From the NCBI GenBank assembly GCA_029932545.1, contig JAOZPW010000020.1:1-23376 (forward strand): a stretch of DNA of 23,376 bases. The letters are read 5' to 3'. Below are positions 13,356-21,544 of this stretch, piece after piece. The first letter of the stretch is position 1. Each line of letters opens with the position of its first letter. Source of the DNA: Thermoanaerobaculales bacterium. GTDB taxonomy: Bacteria; Acidobacteriota; Thermoanaerobaculia; Thermoanaerobaculales; Sulfomarinibacteraceae. The position numbers and the translations under genes were made by a program. Below the pieces are notes generated by a model. That model had not been told where the DNA came from and ran no database searches. It worked only from the letters and a program-made list of their open reading frames with translations.

Positions 13356-15032
13356 CTACTCTTCGCTCTCGTCGTCACCTCTGAAATCAACGAACTGCAT
13401 CCATTTGACGTCCTTCCAGAGGGTATGGTCCTCCTCCGGGGCGCCGGCATCGGCGATGTCAACACCCAGTTCATCGAGCAGGGTGCCGGTGGCAACGCGG
13501 TATCCGACGATCGCCTTGCGGTAGTTCAGGCGTGCCCGAAGATTTGACAGCTGAGCGTTCGCCAGATCGTCCTGGATCTGGAGGACCAGGAAGTTGGTTG
13601 AGAGGCCGTTTGCAAATTTGGTCTGTTCGGCTTCGACGTTACGTTCGGCCAGGACTTTCGATGCCTCCGCGGCTTCGACCGAAGCTGCGCCGTCATAGAG
13701 GTAACGGACGGCCACCCGAACGTCGTGAGTGATCGATTGTTGGAGGGCGGAGAGGCGGGTTTCTGTCTGGTGGTGCTCGAATCGCCGCCGCGCCAGGTTG
13801 GCCTTGGCATCGTTGTTGCCCAACGGCACCTTGAGGGCCAGCCCGACACCCCAGTTGGGGTAGTCCATGTCAACGATCTGGTCGAGGGAATCGTCGAATC
13901 CCCCTTTGATACGGGAGGGCTCGCCGGTGATCGGGTCGTCAAAAGATAAGGTGCCGCCGATACCGCTGAAACCGTAGGATCCGGTCAGATCGAGGCTTGG
14001 AAGGACGGCGTTGCGGGCCAGTTTGACGTTGAGGTTGGTGATGTCCAGTGACATTTCCTGGCGGATTATTTCGGGACGCTCTTTCAGGGCGGTCTCGATG
14101 CTGGATGCCAGGTCGACATCGAGGGGTTCAAAGACGTAGGGCTCGGCCGCGATGATCTTCATGGCCCACTCTGCCGGTGTCTGAAAGCCCAGGACCTGCT
14201 TGAGCGCATCCTCGCTGTTGGCCTGTGCGTTCCGAGCCAAGATCAGATCCTGGTTCCGGGTCGCGACGCTGGCTTCCGATTGCACCAGATCGATCGGCGC
14301 CGAGGTTCCGACTCGGATTCGCTCCTTCGTTTCCTTGAGCAATTTTTGGGCTAATTCCAGTGACTGAAGTTTGACGTCCACGAGGACCTTGGCTGCTGCG
14401 AAGTCCCAATAGGCCTGTTCGACCTGTTGGAGAGTGGCGATGACCTGGGTCTTGAGCGTCTCTGCGGCCTGATCACGGTTGGTCTGTGCGACGACGATCC
14501 TCGACCGTGTCACCAGGGTTCCGAAGTTCCTCAGCAGGGGCTGATTCAATCTCGCGGTCAGGCCGGTCCCCCAACTTGGGTTGAGGAAGTAGAACTGGGA
14601 GTTCGTTGCCGTTCGCCGGGTCCCCAGGCCGATACTGGCCGTACCGCCGGTCGGCATCAATCCCCCCAGTCCCAGATTGTACTGGGTGTTGCGGGTCTCG
14701 GTGACCACGGCGCCGTCCAGTTGGGTCGCTGCGGGCGACTCGTTGTAGCTGCTCTCCGCACCCAGGTCGAAGGATGGGTCGAAGATGCCCGACGCACCCT
14801 GGATGCCGGTATCGGCGATGGCCAGATCGTAACGGCCGACCTGGAGATCCAGATTGCGGGCCAACGCAATCTCATAGGCCCGTTGAAGGTCAAGGTCGAG
14901 AACCTCGCCGTCGGCAATGTCCATTTCTGCGCCGGCATCGACGGAGGCGTTGAACTCTCCACCTGAAACCGTCAGTGATACCAGGAAAAGGATAGCAAAA
15001 CTCACGATTGCGGTGGCGAGGGGTCTGGTCAT
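13356..15032 (-). CDS. TolC-family outer-membrane efflux channel
   Basis: The 558-aa product has a signal peptide (MTRPLATAIVSFAILFLVSL, cleavage near residue 24) and two outer-membrane efflux protein repeats of long amphipathic helices. VEQAYWDFAAAKVLVDVKLQ begins one, followed by RIRVGTSAPIDLVQSEAS, the classic (R)xGxxxxxDLxxAE-type TolC signature; the second half has KFANGLSTNFLVLQIQDDLA. Such trimers form the exit duct of tripartite efflux pumps or type I secretion. No inner-membrane pump or adaptor gene is adjacent. The chosen ATG has GGAGG 6-7 bp upstream; a longer in-frame start adds a non-signal leader. It is downstream of priA and an MshEN protein on the same strand, separated by a 214-bp gap. 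Confidence 0.92.
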   Translation of the reverse strand: MTRPLATAIVSFAILFLVSLTVSGGEFNASVDAGAEMDIADGEVLDLDLQRAYEIALARNLDLQVGRYDLAIADTGIQGASGIFDPSFDLGAESSYNESPAATQLDGAVVTETRNTQYNLGLGGLMPTGGTASIGLGTRRTATNSQFYFLNPSWGTGLTARLNQPLLRNFGTLVTRSRIVVAQTNRDQAAETLKTQVIATLQQVEQAYWDFAAAKVLVDVKLQSLELAQKLLKETKERIRVGTSAPIDLVQSEASVATRNQDLILARNAQANSEDALKQVLGFQTPAEWAMKIIAAEPYVFEPLDVDLASSIETALKERPEIIRQEMSLDITNLNVKLARNAVLPSLDLTGSYGFSGIGGTLSFDDPITGEPSRIKGGFDDSLDQIVDMDYPNWGVGLALKVPLGNNDAKANLARRRFEHHQTETRLSALQQSITHDVRVAVRYLYDGAASVEAAEASKVLAERNVEAEQTKFANGLSTNFLVLQIQDDLANAQLSNLRARLNYRKAIVGYRVATGTLLDELGVDIADAGAPEEDHTLWKDVKWMQFVDFRGDDESEE

Positions 15033-15190
15033 GTGGCCTCCGTGCCCCAGACGGTCAATGCTGACCGATCCGGTGGCGTTGCTTTCGCCTGAGAATACGC
15101 TTTTTCGTCGTGAAAGTTCACACATATCGGTCTCCGACCCTTGAGATTCCATGAAAGATGATATCAGCCGACCTCAATCGAGGGGAAGCC

Positions 15191-15218
15191 GAGAGCCGAG
15201 AGCTGAACGCTGACAGCA
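15191..15218. repeat. Degenerate heptamer array (GAGAGCC/GAGAGCT/GAACGCT/GACAGCA)
   Basis: Four heptamers of the 1981-2022 family, here more diverged, lie 28 bp from the stop of the minus-strand MshEN-like gene. Confidence 0.8.
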
Positions 15219-15246
15219 GAGCCCGTCCGGCGCAGGCGGGAGGGGC

Positions 15247-16524
15247 TCAGATCACCCGAATTTTCCCCTTGAGGAGATAAACCTGGAAAGCGATATCGGT
15301 TTTCGCCATCAGCCGCTTGAAGTCGGCCATGGGAACGGAGCCAAGGGGCGGGCCGCCAGTGTCGCCGTACAAGAATGCCACAATCTTGCCCCTGACCTTG
15401 ATGGGGAGAATCAAGCATCCGACCGGTGGTGGGCCGCCGAGAGCCATGATCAAGTCCTGATTGCGTGTCATCGGCGGCAACGGGCCCAGCCAGAAGGCAG
15501 TGCCCTGAAGCAGGCCGGAGAAGACCGACGGCTGGTCTTTGGGGATGGAGATCGCGCGAACGGCTGCCGGTTCGACATCGTCCCCTTCACTCCGCCATCC
15601 GACTATTGTGTCCCCGCGAATGGCCAAGAGCATGCACCTGGCAAAGTGAGGCCTGCTGAATTCCAGAAGGGCATCTGCAATGTCGTCCCGAATCTCGGCG
15701 CCCTGAAGAGCCTCAGCGGCTCTGGCGAGACGGGCTTCGGGGCTGAGTGGTGGACTTGGGAGCGGTGGGCTTTCTTCCCCAGCCGGGGCTGGAGGCGGCC
15801 CCATTGCAACCGGCTTTGAGGTTGTGGCTTCTTCGGCCGTCGGCGCCGGTTGGGTGCTGGTGGCGAACGAGGGGAAGAGAGCCAAGTCCTCGTCTGAAAA
15901 CTCCAGTTCGATTGGAATTTCGGCCTTTTGGGGTTGGGGAATCGCAGTCGGAGTAGTGGTCGATTCTACCGGAGTCAATGGCTTCGTGGGGGCAGGGGTC
16001 TTCGGGGTCTTGTGGGTTTGAGGCGGGCCGGCTGGGCCTCTCTTTCCGGGGTTCCTCAATCGCCTGAGCAGTGCTTCTGCCCTGGGGGGCAAGGTCATCC
16101 CGTAGTGCCGCGCCAGCCCGGCCCGGATATGGATTTCCAACGCCGCAAACGTGGTGATCATACTCCCGGTCAGGATGGCCAGTTCGTCTTGGACCAGGAG
16201 GTCCCCCGGGTCGAGGGCAGCGACACTCAGGGTCTTGCCGTCGCGCCTGAATGGGATGACGCCGAATCTCCGTGCCAGACGGGGCGGGATCAGGCTGGTC
16301 AATTCTGGAGAGGCTGCGGCGATATCCGAGGCCTGAGCGATCCGGCTCTTGGTGAACCGGCCCAGGGCCGACAGGATTGTCGCCTCTCCGGTCAGTGCCA
16401 GGTCAAGAACGGCGGTGTCGACCCGGTCTCCTGAGATTGAAGTTGCCTCGATGAGGACGTTTTTCCTATCGGCGGGGATCACCCTCTCCTGAATGAGAAA
16501 TTCAACGAATGATCTCGCGTCCAT
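15247..16524 (-). CDS. MshEN/GspE-N domain protein with GAF-like C-terminus, no ATPase
   Basis: The 425-aa product has three parts. Residues about 1-150 resemble the N-terminal MshEN/GspE-N domain of type II secretion and type IV pilus ATPases (LTSLIPPRLARRFGVIPFRR, then LSVAALDPGDLLVQDELAIL, ending HIRAGLARHYG); in some family members this domain binds cyclic di-GMP. Residues about 155-260 are a Pro/Thr/Ser/Glu-rich linker. Residues about 265-425 look like a GAF-type sensor domain (LLEFSRPHFARCMLLAIRGD; VGCLILPIKVRGKIVAFLYG). No Walker A or B ATPase domain is present, so it is a regulator or adaptor, not a motor. A GTG at 16542 is an alternative start; neither has a clear Shine-Dalgarno sequence. 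It lies 60 bp downstream of priA. Confidence 0.75.
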   Translation of the reverse strand: MDARSFVEFLIQERVIPADRKNVLIEATSISGDRVDTAVLDLALTGEATILSALGRFTKSRIAQASDIAAASPELTSLIPPRLARRFGVIPFRRDGKTLSVAALDPGDLLVQDELAILTGSMITTFAALEIHIRAGLARHYGMTLPPRAEALLRRLRNPGKRGPAGPPQTHKTPKTPAPTKPLTPVESTTTPTAIPQPQKAEIPIELEFSDEDLALFPSFATSTQPAPTAEEATTSKPVAMGPPPAPAGEESPPLPSPPLSPEARLARAAEALQGAEIRDDIADALLEFSRPHFARCMLLAIRGDTIVGWRSEGDDVEPAAVRAISIPKDQPSVFSGLLQGTAFWLGPLPPMTRNQDLIMALGGPPPVGCLILPIKVRGKIVAFLYGDTGGPPLGSVPMADFKRLMAKTDIAFQVYLLKGKIRVI

Positions 16525-16584
16525 ACCGGACAAGCCTAACACCTAAGCTGAGCGATTCTCAAATGTGTTCCTGGCTTCTCCGGG

Positions 16585-19011
16585 TCACAGTGTCGAGAGG
16601 GGATCGACGTCAATCAGGCGATGGACGTCCGACGGAAGGCTCAGGCTCTCAACCCGGGCCAGGGCCTGCCGCAAGGGTGGGCGTTCAGCAGCGGTCAGAA
16701 GGATCTGCCACCGCCACCGGTCGCGAAGCCTCTCCATCGGAGACGGCGCCGGGCCTCGGACCCGCACGCCTTCGGGGGTTGGTCGCAAGCTGCGGCCTGC
16801 GGCCTCGGCGGCCCGACGGACCTGATCGATCGAGGGCGACTCGAATCCAATAAGGGCCATTCGGGTCACAGGGGGGTAGCCGAAGGCACGCCGGAATCGG
16901 AGTTCTTCCTCGGTGAAAGCTGTGACGTCATGGTTGGCCGCGTGGAGAACCGCGGGGTGTTCCGGATGGTAGGTCTGAATAATCACCCTGCCGGGTTCGG
17001 CGCCCCGTCCTGAGCGCCCGGCAACCTGTGTCAGCAACTGAAAGGTCCGTTCTCCGGCCCTGAAATCAGGCAGGCCCAGCAGGGCGTCGGCGGAGATGAC
17101 TCCGGTCAGGGTGACGCTGGGGAAGTGGTGTCCCTTGGCGACCATCTGTGTTCCGACCAGGATACGGATTCGGCCGTCGGAGAAGGCCCCCAGCGTATCT
17201 TCGAGTCCGGATCGGCGACGGACTGTGTCCCGGTCCAGAATGGCGGAAGGGACCCCCGGGAACAGCCGTCCAAGGTGGTGGGCGACTTTCTCCGTGCCCG
17301 CGCCGACGGCATCGAGCAGGGTGCCATTGCATGAGGGGCATTTAATGGGAACGCCGATCTTGTGCCCGCAGTAGTGGCATTCCAGACTGTGACGCCTTCG
17401 ATGCACCACCAGGGCGATCGAGCAGTCGGGGCATTCCAGGGTACTGCCGCAATCTCGGCATAGGAGGACAGGCGCCCAACCGCGCCGCTGCATCAGCAGG
17501 ATGACCTGGCGATCGGCCTCGAGCGTCTCGGTGATCGCCTCCTTGAGTGGTGCGGAGAAGAGGGTCCGTCCCTGCTCCCCAGGCTCGGGCGGTTCGTGGC
17601 GCAGATCGACCAATTGAACTTTCGGAAGCACTCCACCGCCGACGCGCCTTGTCAATTGCAGTCGCCGGGCCAAACCGCGTTTCTCGAGGAAAGCTGCCTC
17701 GGTCGACGGCGTCGCCGAGCACAAGAGGACCGGGATGCCCAGGTCTCTTCCGAGGACAAGGGCCAGGTCACGAGCGTTGTATCTCGGGGTTTCCTGTTGT
17801 TTGTAGGCGGCGTCCTGTTCCTCGTCGACGACGATCAGGCCGGGTTTCTCCAGGGGTGCGAAGAGGGCCGACCGGGGACCGACGACGATTCGTGCTTCCC
17901 CCGATCGGATGGTGCGCCACTCCCTCCACCGTTCCCCCTCGGCCTGGGCTGAGTGAAGGACGGCGACCGATGAGCCGAAACGGCGCTCCACCGCTCCGAC
18001 GGTCGCCGGCGTCAGCCCGATCTCCGGCACCAGGACAATGCCTTGCCGTCCTTCAGCCAGGGCGCCTTCGAGACACCGAAGATAGACCTCGGTCTTGCCG
18101 GAGCCGGTGACCCCTTCCAGAAGAATCGGTTGGTACCGCCCATCGGCCAGGGCCTCCTGCACGGCGTCCACCGCGGCCTGCTGTTCTGAGTTGAGTTCGT
18201 GGCGGACATCCTTGCCGCCGAGGGACCACCGGGGCTTCTTGGCGGCAGCCTGGCGGAAGCGATGAACCAGGGCCTTGGTTTCCAGTGCCCTGATGACGGA
18301 GAGGGTGCATCCGAGGGTGGCACAGACCTCGGATTCGAGGGCCGGTCCATCATGATCGGCCAACCAGTTCAGGACCTCACGCTGCCGAGGCGCCCGGCCG
18401 CACCGCTCGAGAAGCTCGTCGATCGGCTCAGGTACGAGTGCGACGGCGCCGACCTCTGAGCGGGGAGGTCGATCGCGTCGGCTTCGCCTGATACTGACCA
18501 AACCCGCGTGTATAAGCGCATCGAGGGGTGTACGGGATCCGGCGCCGGCTCTGGCCAGCACTCCGGCGACCGGCAATTTCCGATGTTCGAGAAGTGCGGC
18601 CAGGATGGCGCGTTGCTTCTCGGGCAGTACCTCGAGGTCAGTGCCTGCGCCCTTGGGTGTGGGTTCGGCCTGCTCGGTGTCGGCCCGAAGCAAACCGGCG
18701 GGAAGCATCGTCGCCAAAGCCGTGCCGAGAGGGCAGCGGTAGTAGGACGAGATGAACCGGGCCAGGGCCAGAATGTGGTCCGGGAGGAGAGGCCGTTCGT
18801 CCAGCACTTCGAGGATCTCGCGGATTGAAGTGCTTTCGATGCCTGATGTCTCTGAGACCTCAATGACGACTCCGGTCGCTTGTCGTCGTCTCAGGGGTAC
18901 CCGGACCCTGATGCCCACCTGAACAGCGTCCTCGAAGGCCTCGGGGATGCGATAGACCAGAGGCGCCGGAGCACTACGTGGAATGGCGACATGAGCGAAC
19001 ATCGAATGCAT
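16585..19011 (-). CDS. priA: Primosomal replication-restart helicase PriA
   Basis: The 808-aa superfamily-2 helicase reloads the replisome at stalled forks. Visible are an N-terminal 3'-DNA-binding domain (1-105), Walker A GVTGSGKTEVYLR with Lys306 (300-312), VLVPEIGLTP (327-336), motif II DEEQDAAYKQQE (396-407), CSATPSTEA (431-439) and the zinc insertion with eight Cys (C518, C521, C527, C530, C545, C548, C558, C561). Motif V-VI follow: GTQMVAKGHHFP and QLLTQVAGRSGRG. Motif II is normally DEEH; here residue 399 is Gln (CAG, one base from CAC/CAT). ATG 19002 is an alternative start. It appears to head the priA-MshEN minus-strand operon and is divergent from the alkyltransferase-like gene. Confidence 0.97.
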   Translation of the reverse strand: MHSMFAHVAIPRSAPAPLVYRIPEAFEDAVQVGIRVRVPLRRRQATGVVIEVSETSGIESTSIREILEVLDERPLLPDHILALARFISSYYRCPLGTALATMLPAGLLRADTEQAEPTPKGAGTDLEVLPEKQRAILAALLEHRKLPVAGVLARAGAGSRTPLDALIHAGLVSIRRSRRDRPPRSEVGAVALVPEPIDELLERCGRAPRQREVLNWLADHDGPALESEVCATLGCTLSVIRALETKALVHRFRQAAAKKPRWSLGGKDVRHELNSEQQAAVDAVQEALADGRYQPILLEGVTGSGKTEVYLRCLEGALAEGRQGIVLVPEIGLTPATVGAVERRFGSSVAVLHSAQAEGERWREWRTIRSGEARIVVGPRSALFAPLEKPGLIVVDEEQDAAYKQQETPRYNARDLALVLGRDLGIPVLLCSATPSTEAAFLEKRGLARRLQLTRRVGGGVLPKVQLVDLRHEPPEPGEQGRTLFSAPLKEAITETLEADRQVILLMQRRGWAPVLLCRDCGSTLECPDCSIALVVHRRRHSLECHYCGHKIGVPIKCPSCNGTLLDAVGAGTEKVAHHLGRLFPGVPSAILDRDTVRRRSGLEDTLGAFSDGRIRILVGTQMVAKGHHFPSVTLTGVISADALLGLPDFRAGERTFQLLTQVAGRSGRGAEPGRVIIQTYHPEHPAVLHAANHDVTAFTEEELRFRRAFGYPPVTRMALIGFESPSIDQVRRAAEAAGRSLRPTPEGVRVRGPAPSPMERLRDRWRWQILLTAAERPPLRQALARVESLSLPSDVHRLIDVDPLSTL

Positions 19012-19028
19012 GGTACCGCGGACCTGTC

Positions 19029-19056
19029 ATCCTTCCGCCTTCATCCTTCACCCTTC
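19029..19056. repeat. Four heptamers (ATCCTTC family) between divergent genes
   Basis: ATCCTTC, CGCCTTC, ATCCTTC and ACCCTTC lie in tandem within the 70-bp divergent gap upstream of priA and the alkyltransferase-like gene. The same family, in the opposite sense (GAAGGAT), is at 20914-20955 and partly at 10020-10031. Here the repeat occupies the only space available for two promoters. Confidence 0.88.
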
Positions 19057-19081
19057 TTTCCCCTCCTGCTACTCTTGAGAC

Positions 19082-19447
19082 ATGACATCGCCTTCTTTCG
19101 GCAAGCGGGTTCACGGCGAGATCGATGGTTCGCCGGGATCGGTTCGGGACGAGGTCCTGGCGATAGTCAGTTCAATTCCCCGTGGCAAGGTTGTCAATTA
19201 CGGATGGATCTCCCGGATGATGAACAGTCGAATCTCTCCGCTGGCCGTCGGGTGGATGTTGCACCGATGCCCCGAAGGTGTGCCGTGGCACAGGGTGGTC
19301 AACGCCTCCGGACGTTGTTCGACGGACCGGACCGGGGATATCCCCCAGGGCCTTCAGAGGGCGATGCTCGAAGGCGAGGGGGTCGAGTTCCAAGAAGATC
19401 AATCACTCGACCTGAAGGTGTGTCTGTGGAATCCGGTCGATGAATGA
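19082..19447 (+). CDS. Alkyltransferase-like protein (ATL), Trp in place of acceptor Cys
   Basis: The 121-aa protein is the C-terminal domain of the MGMT/Ogt family: VLAIVSSIPRGKVVNYGWIS (25-44), VGWMLHRCPEGVPWHRVVNA (56-75) and QGLQRAMLEGEGVEF (89-103). Active alkyltransferases have PCHRV; here it is PWHRV, with Trp69 replacing the methyl-accepting Cys, as in ATL proteins, which bind O6-alkylguanine and hand it to nucleotide-excision repair. The Arg of the usual A-R-x-V-G finger appears to be Leu54 (SPLAVG), which is unusual even for ATLs and could weaken base flipping. It overlaps the SLC13 gene by 8 bp and is divergent from priA. Confidence 0.88.
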   Translation: MTSPSFGKRVHGEIDGSPGSVRDEVLAIVSSIPRGKVVNYGWISRMMNSRISPLAVGWMLHRCPEGVPWHRVVNASGRCSTDRTGDIPQGLQRAMLEGEGVEFQEDQSLDLKVCLWNPVDE

Positions 19448-20900
19448 GAACGTTCTGGAGACCGCAGCTGGGGCTCGATGGGGTCGCTGGATCGGTCCCG
19501 TACTGTTTCTGATCGTTTGGATCGCCCCGACTGGGGGGCTGGAAGGCAACGCCAAACTGGTCGCCGGAATCGCACTGTGGATGGCCGTCTGGTGGGTGAC
19601 GGAAGCGGCGCCTTTGCCGGCGACGTCCCTGATTCCGATCGTAATGTTCCCGCTCCTCGGGGTTCAGAGCATTCGGGACGTGACGCCCAACTACGCCAAC
19701 CACATGGTTTTTCTGTTTTTCGGCGGATTCGTGCTGGCGTTGGCGGTCGAGGCATCCAATCTTCACGAGCGAGTGGCCCTGGTTGTGCTGGATACGATTG
19801 GTTCGTCGCCTCGGCGCCTGGTTTGGGGTTTCTTGCTGGTGACGGCGGGCCTGTCGATGTGGCTATCCAACACTGCGACGACCCTGATGCTGCTGCCGAT
19901 CGCTGCGGGGGTAGTTGCCAGAGTTGAGGATCGCAGGGCGGGTTCGCGCCTGTTCTTGGCGGTGGCGTATGGCGCGTCGGTCGGTGGTATGGCTACATTG
20001 GTGGGAACGCCCCCCAATCTGGTGTTGGCGGGCATGGCGCCGGAATTGCTGCCGGACTTGCCTCAGTTGACCTTTGGCGGATGGATTCTGTTTGGCCTGC
20101 CGTTGGTGATGGTCCTGATCCCGATCCTCGGCCTTCGCCTCGGACGGGGTCTTGCCGGGGGACGGGGAGGCGGCGAGGCGATCGCGGTAGCGCGGTCTGC
20201 CCTGGGCCCGGTGACCTCGCACGAAAAACGAGCGGCGGCTCTGTTCCTTCTGACTGCCGTTGCCTGGATAACAAGGCCAGGCTTCGATTTCGGTTCCGTT
20301 CACCTGCCGGGGTGGGGTGAGTTGTTGGCTCACGGCACCATCATCAGCGATGCCGTGCCTGCGGTTGCCGCAGCGGTGCTGGCGACGCTTCTTCCGGCTG
20401 GGACACGGGATGGTCGTCGCATGATCAGTTGGGTGGAGGTTCATGACGGAGTGCCCTGGGGCATTCTCCTGCTCTTCGGCGGTGGTTTTGCCTTGGCCGA
20501 TGCTGTCAGGGTCTCCGGGCTCGAGCACTGGTTGGCCGGGTTGCTGGGAGGCCTGGCAGGTCTGCCGTTGCCATTTGTCATTCTGGCGCTCTGTGTGGTG
20601 ACCACCTTTACGACCGAATTGACCTCGAATACCGCCACGGCGACCCTGCTGATGCCGGTGATGGCGGCTCTCTCAGGCGTGCTTGATGTTCCGCCCTATT
20701 TGCTGATGGTCGCGGCGACCCTGAGTTGTTCGTGTGCCTTCATGTTGCCGGTGGCGACTCCGCCCAATGCAATCGTCATCGGATCGGGCCATGTCACCCC
20801 CAAGATGATGGCGCGCGAGGGTCTGTGGCTCAATCTTGTGGTGGCTGTTGTTCTGACGGTGATGGTGCTGACGTGGGGGAGGGTTGTATTGCCGATGTGA
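19440..20900 (+). CDS. SLC13/DASS-family sodium:anion symporter
   Basis: The 486-aa integral membrane protein has the two Ser-Asn-Thr sodium/substrate motifs of the DASS family: SMWLSNTATTLMLLP (139-153) and TELTSNTATATLLMPV (about residues 392-407). Other marks are GASVGGMATLVGTPPNL (178-194) and the mirrored LPVATPPNAIVIGSG near 440. About eleven hydrophobic segments are visible. Members import dicarboxylates, citrate or sulfate with Na+; the substrate cannot be told from the sequence. The ATG overlaps the end of the ATL gene, so the two are translated together although no functional link is known. The stop is followed after 13 bp by a GAAGGAT heptamer array. Confidence 0.93.
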   Translation: MNENVLETAAGARWGRWIGPVLFLIVWIAPTGGLEGNAKLVAGIALWMAVWWVTEAAPLPATSLIPIVMFPLLGVQSIRDVTPNYANHMVFLFFGGFVLALAVEASNLHERVALVVLDTIGSSPRRLVWGFLLVTAGLSMWLSNTATTLMLLPIAAGVVARVEDRRAGSRLFLAVAYGASVGGMATLVGTPPNLVLAGMAPELLPDLPQLTFGGWILFGLPLVMVLIPILGLRLGRGLAGGRGGGEAIAVARSALGPVTSHEKRAAALFLLTAVAWITRPGFDFGSVHLPGWGELLAHGTIISDAVPAVAAAVLATLLPAGTRDGRRMISWVEVHDGVPWGILLLFGGGFALADAVRVSGLEHWLAGLLGGLAGLPLPFVILALCVVTTFTTELTSNTATATLLMPVMAALSGVLDVPPYLLMVAATLSCSCAFMLPVATPPNAIVIGSGHVTPKMMAREGLWLNLVVAVVLTVMVLTWGRVVLPM

Positions 20901-20913
20901 GGAGGGGGGGAGT

Positions 20914-20955
20914 GAAGGATGAAGGCGGAAGGATGAAGGATGAAGTAGGAAGCAG
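20914..20955. repeat. Six tandem heptamers (GAAGGAT family)
   Basis: GAAGGAT, GAAGGCG, GAAGGAT, GAAGGAT, GAAGTAG and GAAGCAG lie in tandem, starting 13 bases after the SLC13 stop. They begin a 644-bp stretch (20901-21544) with no securely identified gene; the rest of it holds the inverted repeat at 21003-21085 and one doubtful minus-strand frame. Confidence 0.9.
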
Positions 20956-21002
20956 ACCGATGTTTTGGTTCTGATCGCTGCCATCTTACGCGGCCCCTGC
21001 CC

Positions 21003-21085
21003 CGGATGCTGACGTGGTTAACGGACGCGGATCGCGGTCCCGGATTCCGGATGTACGACCGGGGCAGCGTTAGGGTCAGCATCCG
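21003..21085. repeat. 83-bp inverted-repeat element
   Basis: CGGATGCTGAC (21003-21013) and GTCAGCATCCG (21075-21085) are perfect 11-bp inverted repeats. Just inside them TTAACG and CGTTA also pair, and the centre holds the small palindrome CCGGATTCCGG. The whole can fold as one branched hairpin. It resembles a small non-autonomous palindromic element (REP/MITE-like) or a structured RNA; no transposase is present. Confidence 0.6.
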
Positions 21086-21482
21086 AACAGCCAACGCCGA
21101 CGTACAAAACCAAGAGCGCCCAAAACCCCAAATCGGGACGTGCCGGGTGCGCTCTCTCTTCACCAGGCAGAACTCCCAACTGAGCCGTCAATGCGAAGAA
21201 GGGCGACACCGGGCAATCCACGGCGAGCGTGCTGGCAATCGAGTCTCGGCCGACGCCGTAGGCCGCCGAGGTCATTTTCCGGAGGGGCGATTTCCTCCCG
21301 ATTTCTGTAACCAAGTCCCTCCGGGAAATGCACCGAGCGGGGGCGATCGGTGGCCCAGGATTTTGCGCAGTCCTCAAAGCGCCCACGAAGGCCGGGGATG
21401 GAAAAATGCGGACCGGGAAACAGGAGCAGCGGCAGCAATCCGCGTCCGGGACCGTGGCGAGGCCGGTGGTGAGCCGTGCCAT
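21018..21482 (-). CDS. Doubtful hypothetical protein, 154 aa
   Basis: The frame begins at an ATG with a strong GGGAGGAG Shine-Dalgarno sequence about 7 bases upstream (21488-21497 on the plus strand) and is open for 154 codons with moderately high GC at third positions. The product is rich in Pro, Ala and Cys (DADCCRCSCFPVRIFPSPAF), with one hydrophobic patch (LGFWALLVLYVGVG). I recognise no family. A second minus frame (21160-21438) is also open and protein-like, and the 3' end lies in the palindrome at 21003-21085, so this could equally be a repeated non-coding element. Confidence 0.3.
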   Translation of the reverse strand: MARLTTGLATVPDADCCRCSCFPVRIFPSPAFVGALRTAQNPGPPIAPARCISRRDLVTEIGRKSPLRKMTSAAYGVGRDSIASTLAVDCPVSPFFALTAQLGVLPGEERAHPARPDLGFWALLVLYVGVGCSDADPNAAPVVHPESGTAIRVR

Positions 21483-21544
21483 GATTTTCTCCTCCCGAAC
21501 ATTTCGGTATATGCTCCGTTGTCTAGAACGAGGGGAGTCTTACC

